From Leptolyngbya iicbica LK (GTDB lineage: Bacteria; Cyanobacteriota; Cyanobacteriia; Phormidesmidales; Phormidesmidaceae), in NCBI RefSeq assembly GCF_004212215.1, contig NZ_QVFV01000002.1:483627-547626 (forward strand): a stretch of DNA of 64,000 nucleotides. Direction: 5' to 3'. The notes under the pieces were generated by a model. The model made no database searches and was not told where the DNA came from. It saw only the letters and a program-made list of their open reading frames with translations. Positions 36,198 through 45,474 of this stretch are shown piece by piece. Each line of letters starts with the position of its first letter. Within the stretch, counting starts at the first letter, position 1. Made by a program: the position numbers and the translations under genes.

Positions 36198-38587
36198 TGC
36201 CCGGTGCTGCGATCGCCCCTGGGATGCCCCAATCGTCACCCCCTCCTAAAGATGCGTTAGCGGCTGGCCTGGTGGTCAAGCCGGTGAAAACCAGTCCGGT
36301 GAGTCAGCGACAGGCGCGCCCGGTGGGTTTGCCGTGGCGACAATGGGGCCAACAGTGGGGCCGCTTGACTGGCCTGACCCTGTTACTGGCGGGGGCCGGG
36401 ACGTTGATTGGCCTCAGCGTGTGGACGAGTGTGATCGTCATTTTGCGACCGCAACCGCCCCGCTGGCTCGCACAACATTTCCCAGGACTGATGGACGCCT
36501 GGAGCGAGATTCCCACCCAAACCACGGCGGAGATTGAGGCGGAGTTGGTAGCGCAGCAGCGCTCAGCGGGGGATTGGCTGGCGTTAGCCCAAATCAGCGA
36601 TCGCCCCGAATTTGCCGACCTCCAGCTATTGCCGATTTGGGCCACGCGATCGCCCTGTAGCCAGGACTGTGAGGCGATCGTCGAATTGCGGCTCTATCGT
36701 CAAGCCGCGAGACGAACTGCTGCCGATCAGTGGCAACTACTCCACCAGTTGCCCGTGCAGGGGCCGACCGAGGCAACCCTGTTGCAAGCGCTGGCACTGC
36801 CTGAAGCGGGTGCTCTGGGGTCCACCTATCAACTCCCTCTGACCGCGCTAAAGCCCTTGCACGACGATGCTTTGCCGGGAGCTTGGCTGACCTTGACCGG
36901 CCGCTGGCAGCCCCAAGGCAGCCCCATTTTGTACGGGCAGATGCTGTACGTCAATCCGCAGTTTCAGCGCCTCACCTCCCTGCTGAACTGGCAGAGTCCG
37001 CCGGGGCGCTTGCCCACCTGGCATAACGTTGATCAACAGGGCGCGCCCGAACTCCTCGTCAATCAGACTTATGGGCTGGAACCCGACTTTCAGCTATATC
37101 GCGTCGGCAATTTGCAAGCGGTCGGGGCGCACACTCGGTTAGAAGAAATCACCCTCAAACCCTTGACGCTGCCGACAGAGGCATCCGCGATCGCTTACCA
37201 GAACGCCCTGTTTCTGGCCCAGCGGGGACTCTGGTCAGCCGCCCACGCCCGCCTGACGCAACTCAAAACGCAACTCGCGGACGACTGGTCTGATGACCTG
37301 GAACAGCAGTGGCAACTCGTCTACCTGCACAGTCGATTTAGTACCGCCCAGGCCGAGCGCGACTGGTCGCAGCCCAGCCAAAAGCTGCTGGCCCTGCTAC
37401 TGGATGGTCAGTGGCAAGGGGCTCTTCAACCGATTCAGGAAAAAAGCAGCGGCTTTCCCAAAGCGGTGTTGCCGCTGCTGGAACGGGACTTTTCCCGCAT
37501 CTGGCCCCGACTGACGGCATCCCTCCAAGTTGAGCCAAATGATCAAGCCGCGCGGTTGTGGCACGCGCTGTTGCTGTTGACCAAAGAAGATGAAGCGGCG
37601 GCGCTGAAATGGTTGGCCACCGATCAGAATTCACCGTTACGCCAAGAATTTGCGGCGATCGCTCAAACTGTAACCAATCCAGAACCGGCCCCCACCATTA
37701 TCTGGCCGACAGCGACAGACGAGCCGGCTGAGTCGGCGATCGCTCCTACGACGCCTGCGCTGTTCGACGGCTTGATTGGTGAAGCCACCCCCGTAGCGAA
37801 TCCCAATTTTCAGGATTGGCAGCGCCCCACGAATGGAGCGGCCTTGACTTTGTCACCGGGCCAGCAGTGGTTCACTATTACCCTAGAATCCGGGCACCAA
37901 CAGCAGCAATGGCAACCGATCGCGTTCTCTGCCCGACTGGCTGACCAACCCCCGTCTCAACTCTGGCAAACCCTGGGCCTGGGCGCGAGTGCCACCCTGC
38001 GCGGGGTCGATGTCGCGGGGAAAAATCCGCAAACCCTGGAAGTGATAGGCGTGCGATGGCGCGGTCAGCAACCAACGTTACTAGCGCGAGGGGGCGCGAC
38101 CGATCGCCCCCTATTCGTCACGACACCGGGACAATGGCAAAGTATCGACACGGTGAATCCGACCGGGCTGGCGGGCTGGCTTGAATCCCAATCAGCGACG
38201 AGCGATCGCCTCTTCGCGACCCTGCAAAATCACCTGGGCTTTGCCCCTGATAGCCTAGCCACCACGTTGCAGCAGCAGGCCAATGCTGTCCCCCCGTGGG
38301 CCACAGTTCGCCCAGTCAATTTGATTGGCGGCAATTCCTCCACACTCATCCTGACCCTGTCTCCGGAATTACTGGCTTCCCAGGGCTTAGCTGCGGCTGG
38401 TCAACAACCGACAGAACTGATTATGACGGCCCAAGGCGAACTGCTTTACAGTAGCCTGTGGTCAGGGAGCGGCGCTCGCTTAGCGGGGTGGATTCAGCCC
38501 GCCTCCCAGCAGCCCGTGCTGGTGATCAACGAGGGCGATCGCCCGCAATTTTTGTTCTGGTCACCGCAAAACCGACGGTTTCAGTAA
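36197..38587 (+). CDS. Large hypothetical membrane-anchored protein
   Basis: The protein has 796 aa and I do not recognise a family. Residues 1-50 are basic and Pro-rich, then one membrane span (LTGLTLLLAGAGTLIGLSVW ... VIVIL, about 52-80). A long outer or inner-facing part follows with helical, TPR-like stretches near 330-430 (AHARLTQLKTQLADDWSDDL and DQAARLWHALLLLTKED), Ala/Pro/Thr-rich linker near 500-530, and a beta-rich end. I use the GTG at 36197, which shares a base with the stop of the glycosyltransferase; an ATG at 36224 is an alternative. It is probably in an operon with the glycosyltransferase and may serve cell-surface polysaccharide work, but that is inference. Confidence 0.6.
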   Translation: MPGAAIAPGMPQSSPPPKDALAAGLVVKPVKTSPVSQRQARPVGLPWRQWGQQWGRLTGLTLLLAGAGTLIGLSVWTSVIVILRPQPPRWLAQHFPGLMDAWSEIPTQTTAEIEAELVAQQRSAGDWLALAQISDRPEFADLQLLPIWATRSPCSQDCEAIVELRLYRQAARRTAADQWQLLHQLPVQGPTEATLLQALALPEAGALGSTYQLPLTALKPLHDDALPGAWLTLTGRWQPQGSPILYGQMLYVNPQFQRLTSLLNWQSPPGRLPTWHNVDQQGAPELLVNQTYGLEPDFQLYRVGNLQAVGAHTRLEEITLKPLTLPTEASAIAYQNALFLAQRGLWSAAHARLTQLKTQLADDWSDDLEQQWQLVYLHSRFSTAQAERDWSQPSQKLLALLLDGQWQGALQPIQEKSSGFPKAVLPLLERDFSRIWPRLTASLQVEPNDQAARLWHALLLLTKEDEAAALKWLATDQNSPLRQEFAAIAQTVTNPEPAPTIIWPTATDEPAESAIAPTTPALFDGLIGEATPVANPNFQDWQRPTNGAALTLSPGQQWFTITLESGHQQQQWQPIAFSARLADQPPSQLWQTLGLGASATLRGVDVAGKNPQTLEVIGVRWRGQQPTLLARGGATDRPLFVTTPGQWQSIDTVNPTGLAGWLESQSATSDRLFATLQNHLGFAPDSLATTLQQQANAVPPWATVRPVNLIGGNSSTLILTLSPELLASQGLAAAGQQPTELIMTAQGELLYSSLWSGSGARLAGWIQPASQQPVLVINEGDRPQFLFWSPQNRRFQ

Positions 38588-38674
38588 AAATGGGGCATGG
38601 GCAACGGCGATCTCCCGGTTGAGCTGACTGGGCGACATTAATTTGTGACCCATTGGCCCTCACCCTAAATCCCG

Positions 38675-38690
38675 CTCCCAAAACTGGGAG
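38675..38690. repeat. Short dispersed-type hairpin repeat
   Basis: CTCCCA-aaac-TGGGAG, flanked by CCCTAAATCCCG and AGGGACTT, sits between the large hypothetical gene and trmFO. The flanks plus hairpin have the look of a multicopy cyanobacterial intergenic repeat; copy number needs the whole genome. Confidence 0.5.
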
Positions 38691-38750
38691 AGGGACTTCA
38701 AGCCACTCGCCCCCGATCACTCATCGACCACCTAAACTCCGACCGAACTT

Positions 38751-40127
38751 ATGCAACCGATTCACGTTATTGGCGGCGGCCTCGCAGGCACCGAAGCGAC
38801 CTGGCAAATTGCCCAGGCCGGAGTGCCCGTCATCCTCCACGAGATGCGGCCCCACAAGCAGTCTCCCGCTCACCATAGCGAGCACCTGGCAGAATTGGTG
38901 TGCAGCAATTCCTTTGGGGCGCAGTCCAGCGATCGCGCCTCGGGCCTCCTACACGAAGAGTTGCGTCGCCTCGGTTCCGTGGTGATTGGCAAAGCCGACG
39001 AGCACCAAGTCCCCGCTGGGGGCGCTTTGGCCGTCGATCGCGGTCTCTTTAGCCGTGACCTGACCGACACCCTCGCCAGCCATCCCCTGATCGAACTGCG
39101 GCGAGACGAAGTCCACCAAATTCCCGATGATGGGGTCGTCGTCCTCACCACGGGTCCTCTCACCAGCGAAGCCTTATCTCGCGACCTGCAACGCTTTACC
39201 GGGCAGGCGTATATGAGCTTTTTCGACGCGGCCAGCCCGATCATCGTGGGGGAAAGCATCGACCGCGACATTGCCTTCATGGCCTCCCGGTACGATCGCG
39301 GCGAAGCCGCCTACCTCAACTGCCCGATGAATCGCGAGCAGTATCTCCACTTTTGGCAGGAGTTGTGTGCGGCAGAGCAGGCGGAACTCAAAGAGTTCGA
39401 GCGGGAGACAGCGAAGTTTTTTGAAGCCTGCCTGCCCATCGAAGAAATGGCCCGCCGGGGCGAAGACACCATGCGCTACGGCCCCATGAAACCCGTGGGC
39501 CTATTTGACGCGCGGCTGGGTCACTTCAAAGATCCTGCCCTGAAAGACAAGAAACCCTACGCCGTGGTGCAACTGCGACAAGAAGACAAGCAGGGCAACC
39601 TGTGGAACATGGTCGGCTTTCAGACCAATCTGCGCTGGGGTGAACAAAAGCGCGTTTTCCGCCTCATCCCCGGTTTAGAAAATGCTGAGTTCGTCCGCAT
39701 GGGGGTGATGCACCGCAACACCTTCATCAACTCACCGGAACTGCTCGGGGCCACTCTGCAATTCCATCAGCGTCCGACCCTGCTCGCGGCGGGACAACTC
39801 GTGGGCACCGAAGGCTACACGGCAGCCACGGCAGGCGGCTGGCTCGCGGGCACCAACGCGGCGCGGGTGGCGTTGGGGCAAGCCCCGCTTACCCTCCCGG
39901 TTAACACTATGATGGGCGCACTCATCGATTTCATCAGCTCGGCGGAACCCAAGCATTTTCAGCCCATGCCGCCCAACTTTGGCATTATTCCCGCCCTGCC
40001 CGCCAAGATTCGCAACAAGCGCGAACGCTACGGCCACTACCGCGATCGCTCCCTTGACGACCTGACCACCTGGGCCAACAACCACAAGTTGGAATTGCGA
40101 TCGCCCAGCTTGGTCGCTACTGCTTAG
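38751..40127 (+). CDS. trmFO: tRNA m5U54 methyltransferase, folate- and FAD-dependent
   Basis: The protein has 458 aa and uses 5,10-methylene-THF and FADH2 to make ribothymidine at position 54 of the tRNA T-loop. Visible: the FAD motif [38 protein letters not shown], the signature [20 protein letters not shown] with the conserved Cys, the second catalytic region [20 protein letters not shown], and the C-terminal [30 protein letters not shown] and the [10 protein letters not shown] end. Full length. No folate gene is near it, although a metF-like gene lies in the window. Confidence 0.96.
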   Translation: MQPIHVIGGGLAGTEATWQIAQAGVPVILHEMRPHKQSPAHHSEHLAELVCSNSFGAQSSDRASGLLHEELRRLGSVVIGKADEHQVPAGGALAVDRGLFSRDLTDTLASHPLIELRRDEVHQIPDDGVVVLTTGPLTSEALSRDLQRFTGQAYMSFFDAASPIIVGESIDRDIAFMASRYDRGEAAYLNCPMNREQYLHFWQELCAAEQAELKEFERETAKFFEACLPIEEMARRGEDTMRYGPMKPVGLFDARLGHFKDPALKDKKPYAVVQLRQEDKQGNLWNMVGFQTNLRWGEQKRVFRLIPGLENAEFVRMGVMHRNTFINSPELLGATLQFHQRPTLLAAGQLVGTEGYTAATAGGWLAGTNAARVALGQAPLTLPVNTMMGALIDFISSAEPKHFQPMPPNFGIIPALPAKIRNKRERYGHYRDRSLDDLTTWANNHKLELRSPSLVATA

Positions 40128-40253
40128 CGATTGCGGCGATTCTGGTAAGAGTCGTAGTTGGGTCGCTGGGTGATTGGGTAGCTGGGTGGATCAGACTGCC
40201 GTCCTCTGGTTGGGATAGCCGTCCCGGCTGTCCTCAGCGATCGCCCCCCACAA

Positions 40254-41378
40254 CTAATACAGCTCGTATTTCAACAACTGGCAGGGTAAATTGCCATTCA
40301 ATACTGGAACGCGCTGGGATGATTTCAGCCCGATGGATTGCGCCAGCGCCTTGTTGCCGCTCAGCACAAACGCCGTCCAGCCCTTAAAGCGTTGCTTGAG
40401 GACATCTCCCAGCAGCTTATAAAACGCGCCCAAATCGTCGTCTTTCCCTAACCGCTCCCCATAGGGCGGATTGCAGATGAGGATGCCGCTATCGGCAGGG
40501 GCTTCAACCTCGGCCAACTCTCGCTCGCGAAAGGCGATCGGCCCCGAGAGTTGACAGTTTTTGGCATTGCTGCGGGCTTGAATAATGACCCGAGAGTCGC
40601 GATCGCACCCCAAAATCGGCACCGTCAGCGTTTCTTTTTGCCCTGCTTCCGCTTCCTGGCGCAATCGCTGCAAGAGCGCATCATCAAAGTCAGGCCAAGT
40701 TTCGAAGCCAAAGCGATCGCGAAATAATCCCGGTGCCCGGTTGAGAGCGATCAGGGCGGCCTCCAATGGTAACGTGCCCGATCCGCAGAGGGGGTCACAA
40801 AAAGCTTGATCCGGCTGCCACCCCGACAGATAAATCAGGGCGGCGGCAAGGGATTCCTTGAGCGGCGCTTGGCCCACAGCGGGCCGATAACCCCGGCGGT
40901 GCAAGCTTTCACCCGAACTATCAAGACTGACGGTGGCGCGATCGCGGTGCAGATGCACGTTAATCTGCACGTCAGGCTGCTGGGTATCCACGCTGGAGCG
41001 GCGATGGCTGCGATCGCGCTGCTGATCGACAATGGCATTCTTGACCTGGAGCGCGGTGAAGTGGGTGTGGTTGAGTTGGCGGGTTTTGCCCGTGGCGGCC
41101 ACCGCTAGCGTCAACTCCGGATGCAGGTATTGCTCCCAGTCAATGCGCTGCACCCCCGCATACAGGTCGTCGGCATCGCGGCAGGGAAATTCCGCTAGCT
41201 GCACCAAAATACGAAACGGCAGCCGCGCCCACAAGTTGACCCGATACAGCAGTTCGCGATCGCCCCGAAAGGCTACCCCACAAAATCCTGGCTCAGGGGC
41301 GATCGCGCCCAAAGACTGCAATTCTTGTGTAGCAATTTCTTCCAGCCCTCTCGCCACCGTGGCAAAATATCGCTCCAT
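40254..41378 (-). CDS. THUMP-domain class I RNA methyltransferase
   Basis: The protein has 374 aa with an N-terminal THUMP RNA-binding domain (about 1-155) and a UPF0020/RlmL-type methyltransferase core (about 160-374). Signs are LHRRGYRPAVGQAPLKESLAAALIY, DPLCGSGTLPLEAALIALNRAP (SAM motif I), LGCDRDSRVIIQARSNAKN and the catalytic ILICNPPYGERLGKDDDLG. The NPPYG motif is of the N2-guanine rRNA methyltransferase type, as in the RlmL/YpsC group. The usual target is 23S rRNA; the position cannot be read here. Converges with trmFO. Confidence 0.9.
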   Translation of the reverse strand: MERYFATVARGLEEIATQELQSLGAIAPEPGFCGVAFRGDRELLYRVNLWARLPFRILVQLAEFPCRDADDLYAGVQRIDWEQYLHPELTLAVAATGKTRQLNHTHFTALQVKNAIVDQQRDRSHRRSSVDTQQPDVQINVHLHRDRATVSLDSSGESLHRRGYRPAVGQAPLKESLAAALIYLSGWQPDQAFCDPLCGSGTLPLEAALIALNRAPGLFRDRFGFETWPDFDDALLQRLRQEAEAGQKETLTVPILGCDRDSRVIIQARSNAKNCQLSGPIAFRERELAEVEAPADSGILICNPPYGERLGKDDDLGAFYKLLGDVLKQRFKGWTAFVLSGNKALAQSIGLKSSQRVPVLNGNLPCQLLKYELY

Positions 41379-41753
41379 GGGTCACTAACGCTGCACAGCC
41401 TCTCAAAACTACCGCAATCCCCAGGGGTGCAAACACCTGCGACAAAAATTAGGCATTTCGCAATGATGTTGTTGGCTTCCCATCACCTTCTATCCGTCTT
41501 CGACTTTGGCAGCAAACGAGGCTGACTTGGCTGACAGCCTAAGTTGAGCCTCCCTCAAACGTAGTTCTACGGATTGCCGTCAGAAAGTTTAGCGGCAATT
41601 TATCTAGTTTTGCGTGGATTCTGCGACGTCATTCACTTCCAGGCAGACCACAATAGAGTTAATTCTGGAGAACGCAAGCAGGCTGAACGCTGCTCTTGGG
41701 GGCAATTTAGAGCGGTTCCTCATTCTGCACAATGGCGTCCTTACAGGTGAGAT
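41379..41753. other. Intergenic region upstream of an isolated terminator
   Basis: Starts just after the methyltransferase start codon. No coding frame is convincing. Because a plus-strand terminator follows at 41754 and no gene lies before it, this region may encode a small RNA transcribed rightward. Confidence 0.35.
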
Positions 41754-41794
41754 GCCCGACCCTTGGGGGCTTTAGGGTCGGGCTATTTCTTTTT
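41754..41794 (+). terminator. Isolated Rho-independent terminator
   Basis: A perfect 10-bp stem (GCCCGACCCT at 41754-41763 and AGGGTCGGGC at 41774-41783) is followed by TATTTCTTTTT. It is oriented plus, but no plus-strand gene ends here. See the findings on a possible small RNA. Confidence 0.85.
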
Positions 41795-41903
41795 AAACGG
41801 ATCTGGCCAAGCACGACAGAAATCTTGTCCAGTCCAACAATCTAAATTTCCAGACACCGTCGTCGCCGTTAGAATTGGGCATGACCAGCGAGGCAACTGG
41901 ACG

Positions 41904-42059
41904 ATGGCCGACGCAGCCGCAACACGGGTAATCACTTTGAAGCAGGCGTTTCGCGTCGGCAATTTGGGGGCGCTGACCCGGACAGATCTGGATCGCTACT
42001 ACGTGGATTTGTCGGCGGTGCGGAGAGGTGCGTGTAGGGTGGGGGTGGGGCAAATGTAA
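41904..42059 (+). pseudogene. Truncated N-terminal gene fragment (AAA-like)
   Basis: A 51-aa frame starting with the ATG at 41904 reads TRVITLKQAFRVGNLG and then DLDRYYVDLSAVRRG before losing sense and ending. This opening resembles the N-terminus of large cyanobacterial AAA-type proteins as I recall them (a segment of the form VITLKEAFR... LxRYYVDLS). If so, the rest of the gene is lost, and this is a remnant. I cannot exclude a small intact gene. Confidence is limited by relying on memory of the family. Confidence 0.35.
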
Positions 42060-42131
42060 TCAAACGATCCATCCAGGGAGGCGATTATCTGGCACGATCG
42101 CGGTCTAGGCAACCTTTCAGGCTTTGACGTT

Positions 42132-44048
42132 ATGCCCACCCCCCGTTCGACACATCCCCTAGAACCCCTCACCCCCGCCGAAATTGAGACCGCCGTCGCC
42201 CTCGCCCGTCAGGAGCAGCAGACCCAAGGCTTAACCCCCGCCTCCCGCTGGCGATTTCCGGTAGTGGCGCTCAAAGAGCCGCCCAAAGCCGTGATGCAGG
42301 CTTATCAGCCGGGGGACGCTGTGCTCCGCGAAGCCTTTCTGGTGCTGCTCGATAACCAGACTGGCCAGGTGTACGAGGCCACGGCCTCCCTCACCGCAGG
42401 CAAAATCACAAGCTGGCAGCATATCCCCGACGTGCAGCCCAACATCATGGCCGATGAGCTGGAGGAATGCGAGGCCGCCGTCAAAGCCCATCCCGACTTT
42501 CAGGCCGCCTGCCAGCGGCGGGGGCTGGACCTGGAGACGGTGGTGGTAGACCCCTGGGCGATCGGCCATTTTGGCTTTGCGGATGAAGTGGGCCAGCGCC
42601 TCTCACGCTGTCTGTGCTACGTGCGCTCCACCCCCGACAGCAACTTCTACTCCCGCCCCGTTGATGGCCTGGTGCCCGTGGTGGATCTGAACACGATGGC
42701 AGTCGTCCGCATCGAAGACGTGGGCGACGTGCCCGTCCCGCCCGAAACCGGGGCATACGCGCGGGAATTCTACCAAACCCAGTTCCGCCAGGACCTGAAG
42801 CCCCTGAGCATTACCCAGCCCGAAGGCCCCAGCTTTACCGTAGAGGGACACCTGATTCGCTGGCAGCGGTGGCAGATCCGCATCGGTTTTACCCCCCGAG
42901 AAGGGCTGGTGCTGCACCAGGTCGGCTACGAAGACCAGGGTCGTTTGCGCCCCATCCTCTACCGCGCCTCCATGGCCGAAATGGTCGTGCCCTACGGCGA
43001 TCCGCGATCGCAGCACTTCCGCAAAAACGCCTTTGACCTGGGGGAACACGGCGTCGGCATGCTCGCCAACTCCCTTACCAACGGCTGCGACTGCTTCGGG
43101 GAAATCCGCTACTTCGACGCCGTCCTCACCGACAGCCGGGGCAACGTCGCCATTACCGAAAACGCCGTCTGCCTCCACGAAGAAGACTTCGGCATCCTCT
43201 GGAAGCACACCGACTGGCGGCGGGAGCATGTGGATGTGCGGCGATCGCGCCGTCTGGTCCTCTCCTTTATCGCCACGGTGGACAACTACGAATACGGCTT
43301 CTACTGGTACTTCTACCAGGACGGCACCATTCAGTACGAGATCAAGCTGACGGGCATTTTGCTGGCAGCGGCCCTGGCCGACGAGCCCCGCTACGGCACC
43401 CTGGTCGCCCCCGAAGTGAACGCCCTCAACCACCAGCACTTCTTCGCCATGCGCCTCGACTTTGACGTGGACGGCACCGATAACAGCGTCTACGAAGTGA
43501 ACAGCGAAGCCGTGCCCATGGGGCCGGAGAATCCTTACGGCAACGCCTGGTACGGCGTCTCCACCCTGCTCAAGACCGAGCAAGCAGCCCAGCGCCTGAT
43601 CGATCCGCTGGTGGGCCGCTACTGGAAGGTGGTCAACCCCAACATCCACAACCGCCTGGGGCAACCCGTCGGGTTCAAGCTCATCCCCGGCGAAAATGTA
43701 CTGCCCTTTGCCCATCCCGACGCGCCTATCGTCAAGCGGGCAGGCTTCATCACCCGCCATCTCTGGGTGACGCCCTACCATCCCGACGAAAACTTTCCCG
43801 CTGGCCCTTACCCCAACCAGCATCCCGGCGGTGAGGGATTGCTGAAATGGACCCAGCGCGATCGCGCCCTCGACAATACCGACGTCGTGGTGTGGTACGT
43901 ATTCGGCCACCACCACATCCCCCGTCCCGAAGATTGGCCCGTCATGCCCGTCGCCTATAGCGGCTTTACCCTGAAGCCCCTCGGCTTTTTTGACCAGAAT
44001 CCTGCCCTGGATGTGCCTCCCTCACCGCCCAAACAGGCGTGTCACTAG
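42132..44048 (+). CDS. tynA: Copper amine oxidase (primary-amine oxidase)
   Basis: The protein has 638 aa and belongs to the copper/topaquinone amine oxidases, which oxidise primary amines to aldehydes with release of ammonia and H2O2. The TPQ precursor Tyr386 sits in ATVDNYEYGFYW, the catalytic base Asp302 in AFDLGEHGVGM, copper ligands are His434 and His436 in ALNHQHFFAM and a third His in GHHHIPRPEDWPVMP. All three domains (two small N-terminal, one large C-terminal) are present and no signal peptide is visible, so it may be cytoplasmic. Codons strongly prefer C or G in third position, unlike neighbours, suggesting transfer from a GC-rich donor, though GCGATCGC is present in the gene (near 43006). 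Starts with ATG at 42132. Confidence 0.93.
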   Translation: MPTPRSTHPLEPLTPAEIETAVALARQEQQTQGLTPASRWRFPVVALKEPPKAVMQAYQPGDAVLREAFLVLLDNQTGQVYEATASLTAGKITSWQHIPDVQPNIMADELEECEAAVKAHPDFQAACQRRGLDLETVVVDPWAIGHFGFADEVGQRLSRCLCYVRSTPDSNFYSRPVDGLVPVVDLNTMAVVRIEDVGDVPVPPETGAYAREFYQTQFRQDLKPLSITQPEGPSFTVEGHLIRWQRWQIRIGFTPREGLVLHQVGYEDQGRLRPILYRASMAEMVVPYGDPRSQHFRKNAFDLGEHGVGMLANSLTNGCDCFGEIRYFDAVLTDSRGNVAITENAVCLHEEDFGILWKHTDWRREHVDVRRSRRLVLSFIATVDNYEYGFYWYFYQDGTIQYEIKLTGILLAAALADEPRYGTLVAPEVNALNHQHFFAMRLDFDVDGTDNSVYEVNSEAVPMGPENPYGNAWYGVSTLLKTEQAAQRLIDPLVGRYWKVVNPNIHNRLGQPVGFKLIPGENVLPFAHPDAPIVKRAGFITRHLWVTPYHPDENFPAGPYPNQHPGGEGLLKWTQRDRALDNTDVVVWYVFGHHHIPRPEDWPVMPVAYSGFTLKPLGFFDQNPALDVPPSPPKQACH

Positions 44049-44155
44049 GGCAATCGGGCGCAATACTCTGAACGATAAATGGAGTTGTGGAACTCAGGGG
44101 ACGTTTCCCTGCCAGGCTTAGGAGATCTCCAGAAACAAAAATACTCGGCTGCGGT

Positions 44156-44183
44156 GCATTACGCCGCGCTCATGACACCCTAC
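44156..44183. repeat. Degenerate dispersed repeat, copy 1
   Basis: CATTACGCCGCGCTCATGACACCCTAC-like sequence; a similar block (CATTGCGCTGCGCTCATGCG then CCCTAC) is at 49600-49626. Both lie in intergenic space. The core suggests a shared short palindromic repeat with GCGC at the centre. Confidence 0.5.
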
Positions 44184-44234
44184 GGATAGGAAATTCTGTT
44201 CCAGAAATCTCCTTAGGCGATCGCTGCCCCGAAC

Positions 44235-44774
44235 CTAATGGCCACAGCTAGGAAGTTGCTGCCATTCTTCTAACGTTGGGGGAGGAATGAGGAGCGTAAT
44301 GGGATCGCCTGCGGTGACTGGAATCTGGAGTTCCAGCGGAATGGCGGGCTGAATCTCTGGGAGGACGGCCCCTAAGTCGTATTGTCCGATATAGGGCTCG
44401 GGGGAGGATGCATTGGTAAAGATTTTGGCAGAGGTGTCGGCGGCGGTGAGGACGTGGCCGAGGGAGTTCACCAATCGCAAGGGCTGTGAGCGATCAATAT
44501 CCGCTACACCGGGAAAGCCGACGAGCCGCAGTCCTAAGATTTCAGAACCGTCAGCTTTGTGACGTTTGAAAGCGATCGCTTGCCAGCGTTGATTCGCCTC
44601 ATCCCGCAGAGTGGTGCGAGTTTGATAGAGGACTTGTCCGGGTCCTTCGTCAATGGTGCGAATGGCGGCGTGGGCGGCAGGGACAAACAGCGTCAGGCTC
44701 AGAAGGAGGGGGAGCGCGATCGCCATCAGCCATCGGCCCACCGCATGGGATGGCTGCAATTGGGATAACAACAT
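44235..44774 (-). CDS. DUF3122 exported protein
   Basis: The protein has 179 aa, a DUF3122 family member of unknown function found in cyanobacteria. The N-terminus has a signal peptide: WLMAIALPLLLSLTLFV with a cleavage site near PAAHAA. The mature part has VLYQTRTTLRDEANQRWQAI, GSEILGLRLVGFPGVADID and a Pro-rich C-terminal region. I prefer the ATG at 44774 over a TTG at 44777. Its start is 17 bp from the stop of the heme protein (45396-44791), so these genes with the oxidoreductase form a probable operon, and the product likely acts in the periplasm or lumen. Confidence 0.85.
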   Translation of the reverse strand: MLLSQLQPSHAVGRWLMAIALPLLLSLTLFVPAAHAAIRTIDEGPGQVLYQTRTTLRDEANQRWQAIAFKRHKADGSEILGLRLVGFPGVADIDRSQPLRLVNSLGHVLTAADTSAKIFTNASSPEPYIGQYDLGAVLPEIQPAIPLELQIPVTAGDPITLLIPPPTLEEWQQLPSCGH

Positions 44775-44790
44775 CAAACTTTCTCTAAAT

Positions 44791-45396
44791 TTATTGCACA
44801 GCAGTTTCGATCGCCGCTTTCACCTCATCGGGCACAAAGACGGCATACATGCCCCGCAGGTCACCCACGTTAAAGTCGAAGGCTTTGTCGTCGGGGTATT
44901 TGGCTTTCACAAAGTCGGGGCGATCGCCCTTGGCCCCATGGCAGGCGAGGCAACTGGCTTCGACATTAATACGCCGGTAGTAGCGCAAGCCCGCTTGACC
45001 ATCCATCGTTTCGCGATCCCAAAAGCCCATCACGTCAGGATTATCCGCAAATCGGGCTAAGGCGGCACGAGCCTGGTCGCTGTCAGGGGCATGGGCCGGA
45101 TTGCGATACTTGGTGGCAATTTGCTTCACTTGCCAGCCATTTTCCTGGCTCAGTTGCTTGGCCCGCATACCCACCGGTTTACACACTTGCTTGAAGGTCT
45201 CGCCCGTTGGCATGGTGTCACTGCCTTCCAGGGTGGAGGCTAAGCCCGATCGCAGGGCGTCGAGATTTTCAATTTCTTGCACGGCGCGGCCCAAATCAGC
45301 GGGTGGAGGGGCAGCGATCACGACTGGGGCAGCCGCTAACCAGCCGCCCACAATCAACAGCGCGGCAAAGCTCCACAGATAAAGACGATGCAACAT
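44791..45396 (-). CDS. Mono-heme Tll0287-like protein (DUF3365)
   Basis: The protein has 201 aa with an N-terminal signal or anchor (YLWSFAALLIVGGWLAAAPVVIAA). It contains a CxxCH c-type heme site, VEASCLACHGAKGDRPDF, and the DUF3365 part with VCKPVGMRAKQLSQENGWQVKQIATKYRNPAH. Tll0287 of Thermosynechococcus, the structural reference, binds heme in a PAS-like fold with unusual Cys and His ligands; here the Cys that could serve as ligand would be the one in FKQVCKPVG. ATG at 45396 is chosen because GGAG precedes it by 7 nt and the signal peptide begins there. It probably passes electrons or senses redox or gas ligands. Confidence 0.88.
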   Translation of the reverse strand: MLHRLYLWSFAALLIVGGWLAAAPVVIAAPPPADLGRAVQEIENLDALRSGLASTLEGSDTMPTGETFKQVCKPVGMRAKQLSQENGWQVKQIATKYRNPAHAPDSDQARAALARFADNPDVMGFWDRETMDGQAGLRYYRRINVEASCLACHGAKGDRPDFVKAKYPDDKAFDFNVGDLRGMYAVFVPDEVKAAIETAVQ

Positions 45397-45474
45397 GGTG
45401 TTCTCCAGATGATGTTCAACGGCCTGAGACCCGTGATGAGAAAGCGGTTGGTGGGTCTCTGGCATACAGGCAAT

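Noticed and set aside
40134..40230. Short TGGGT-rich direct repeats between trmFO and the RNA methyltransferase
   Set aside because: Units (TTGGGTCGC, TGGGTGATT, GGGTAGCTGGG) are imperfect and few, with no spacing like a CRISPR or iteron set.
42603..43916. Long open minus-strand frame of 437 aa inside the amine oxidase gene
   Set aside because: It is antisense to a gene with strong C/G third-position bias, which removes stop codons from the opposite strand. The amine oxidase has all catalytic residues; the shadow has no family features and is Val/Gly/His rich.
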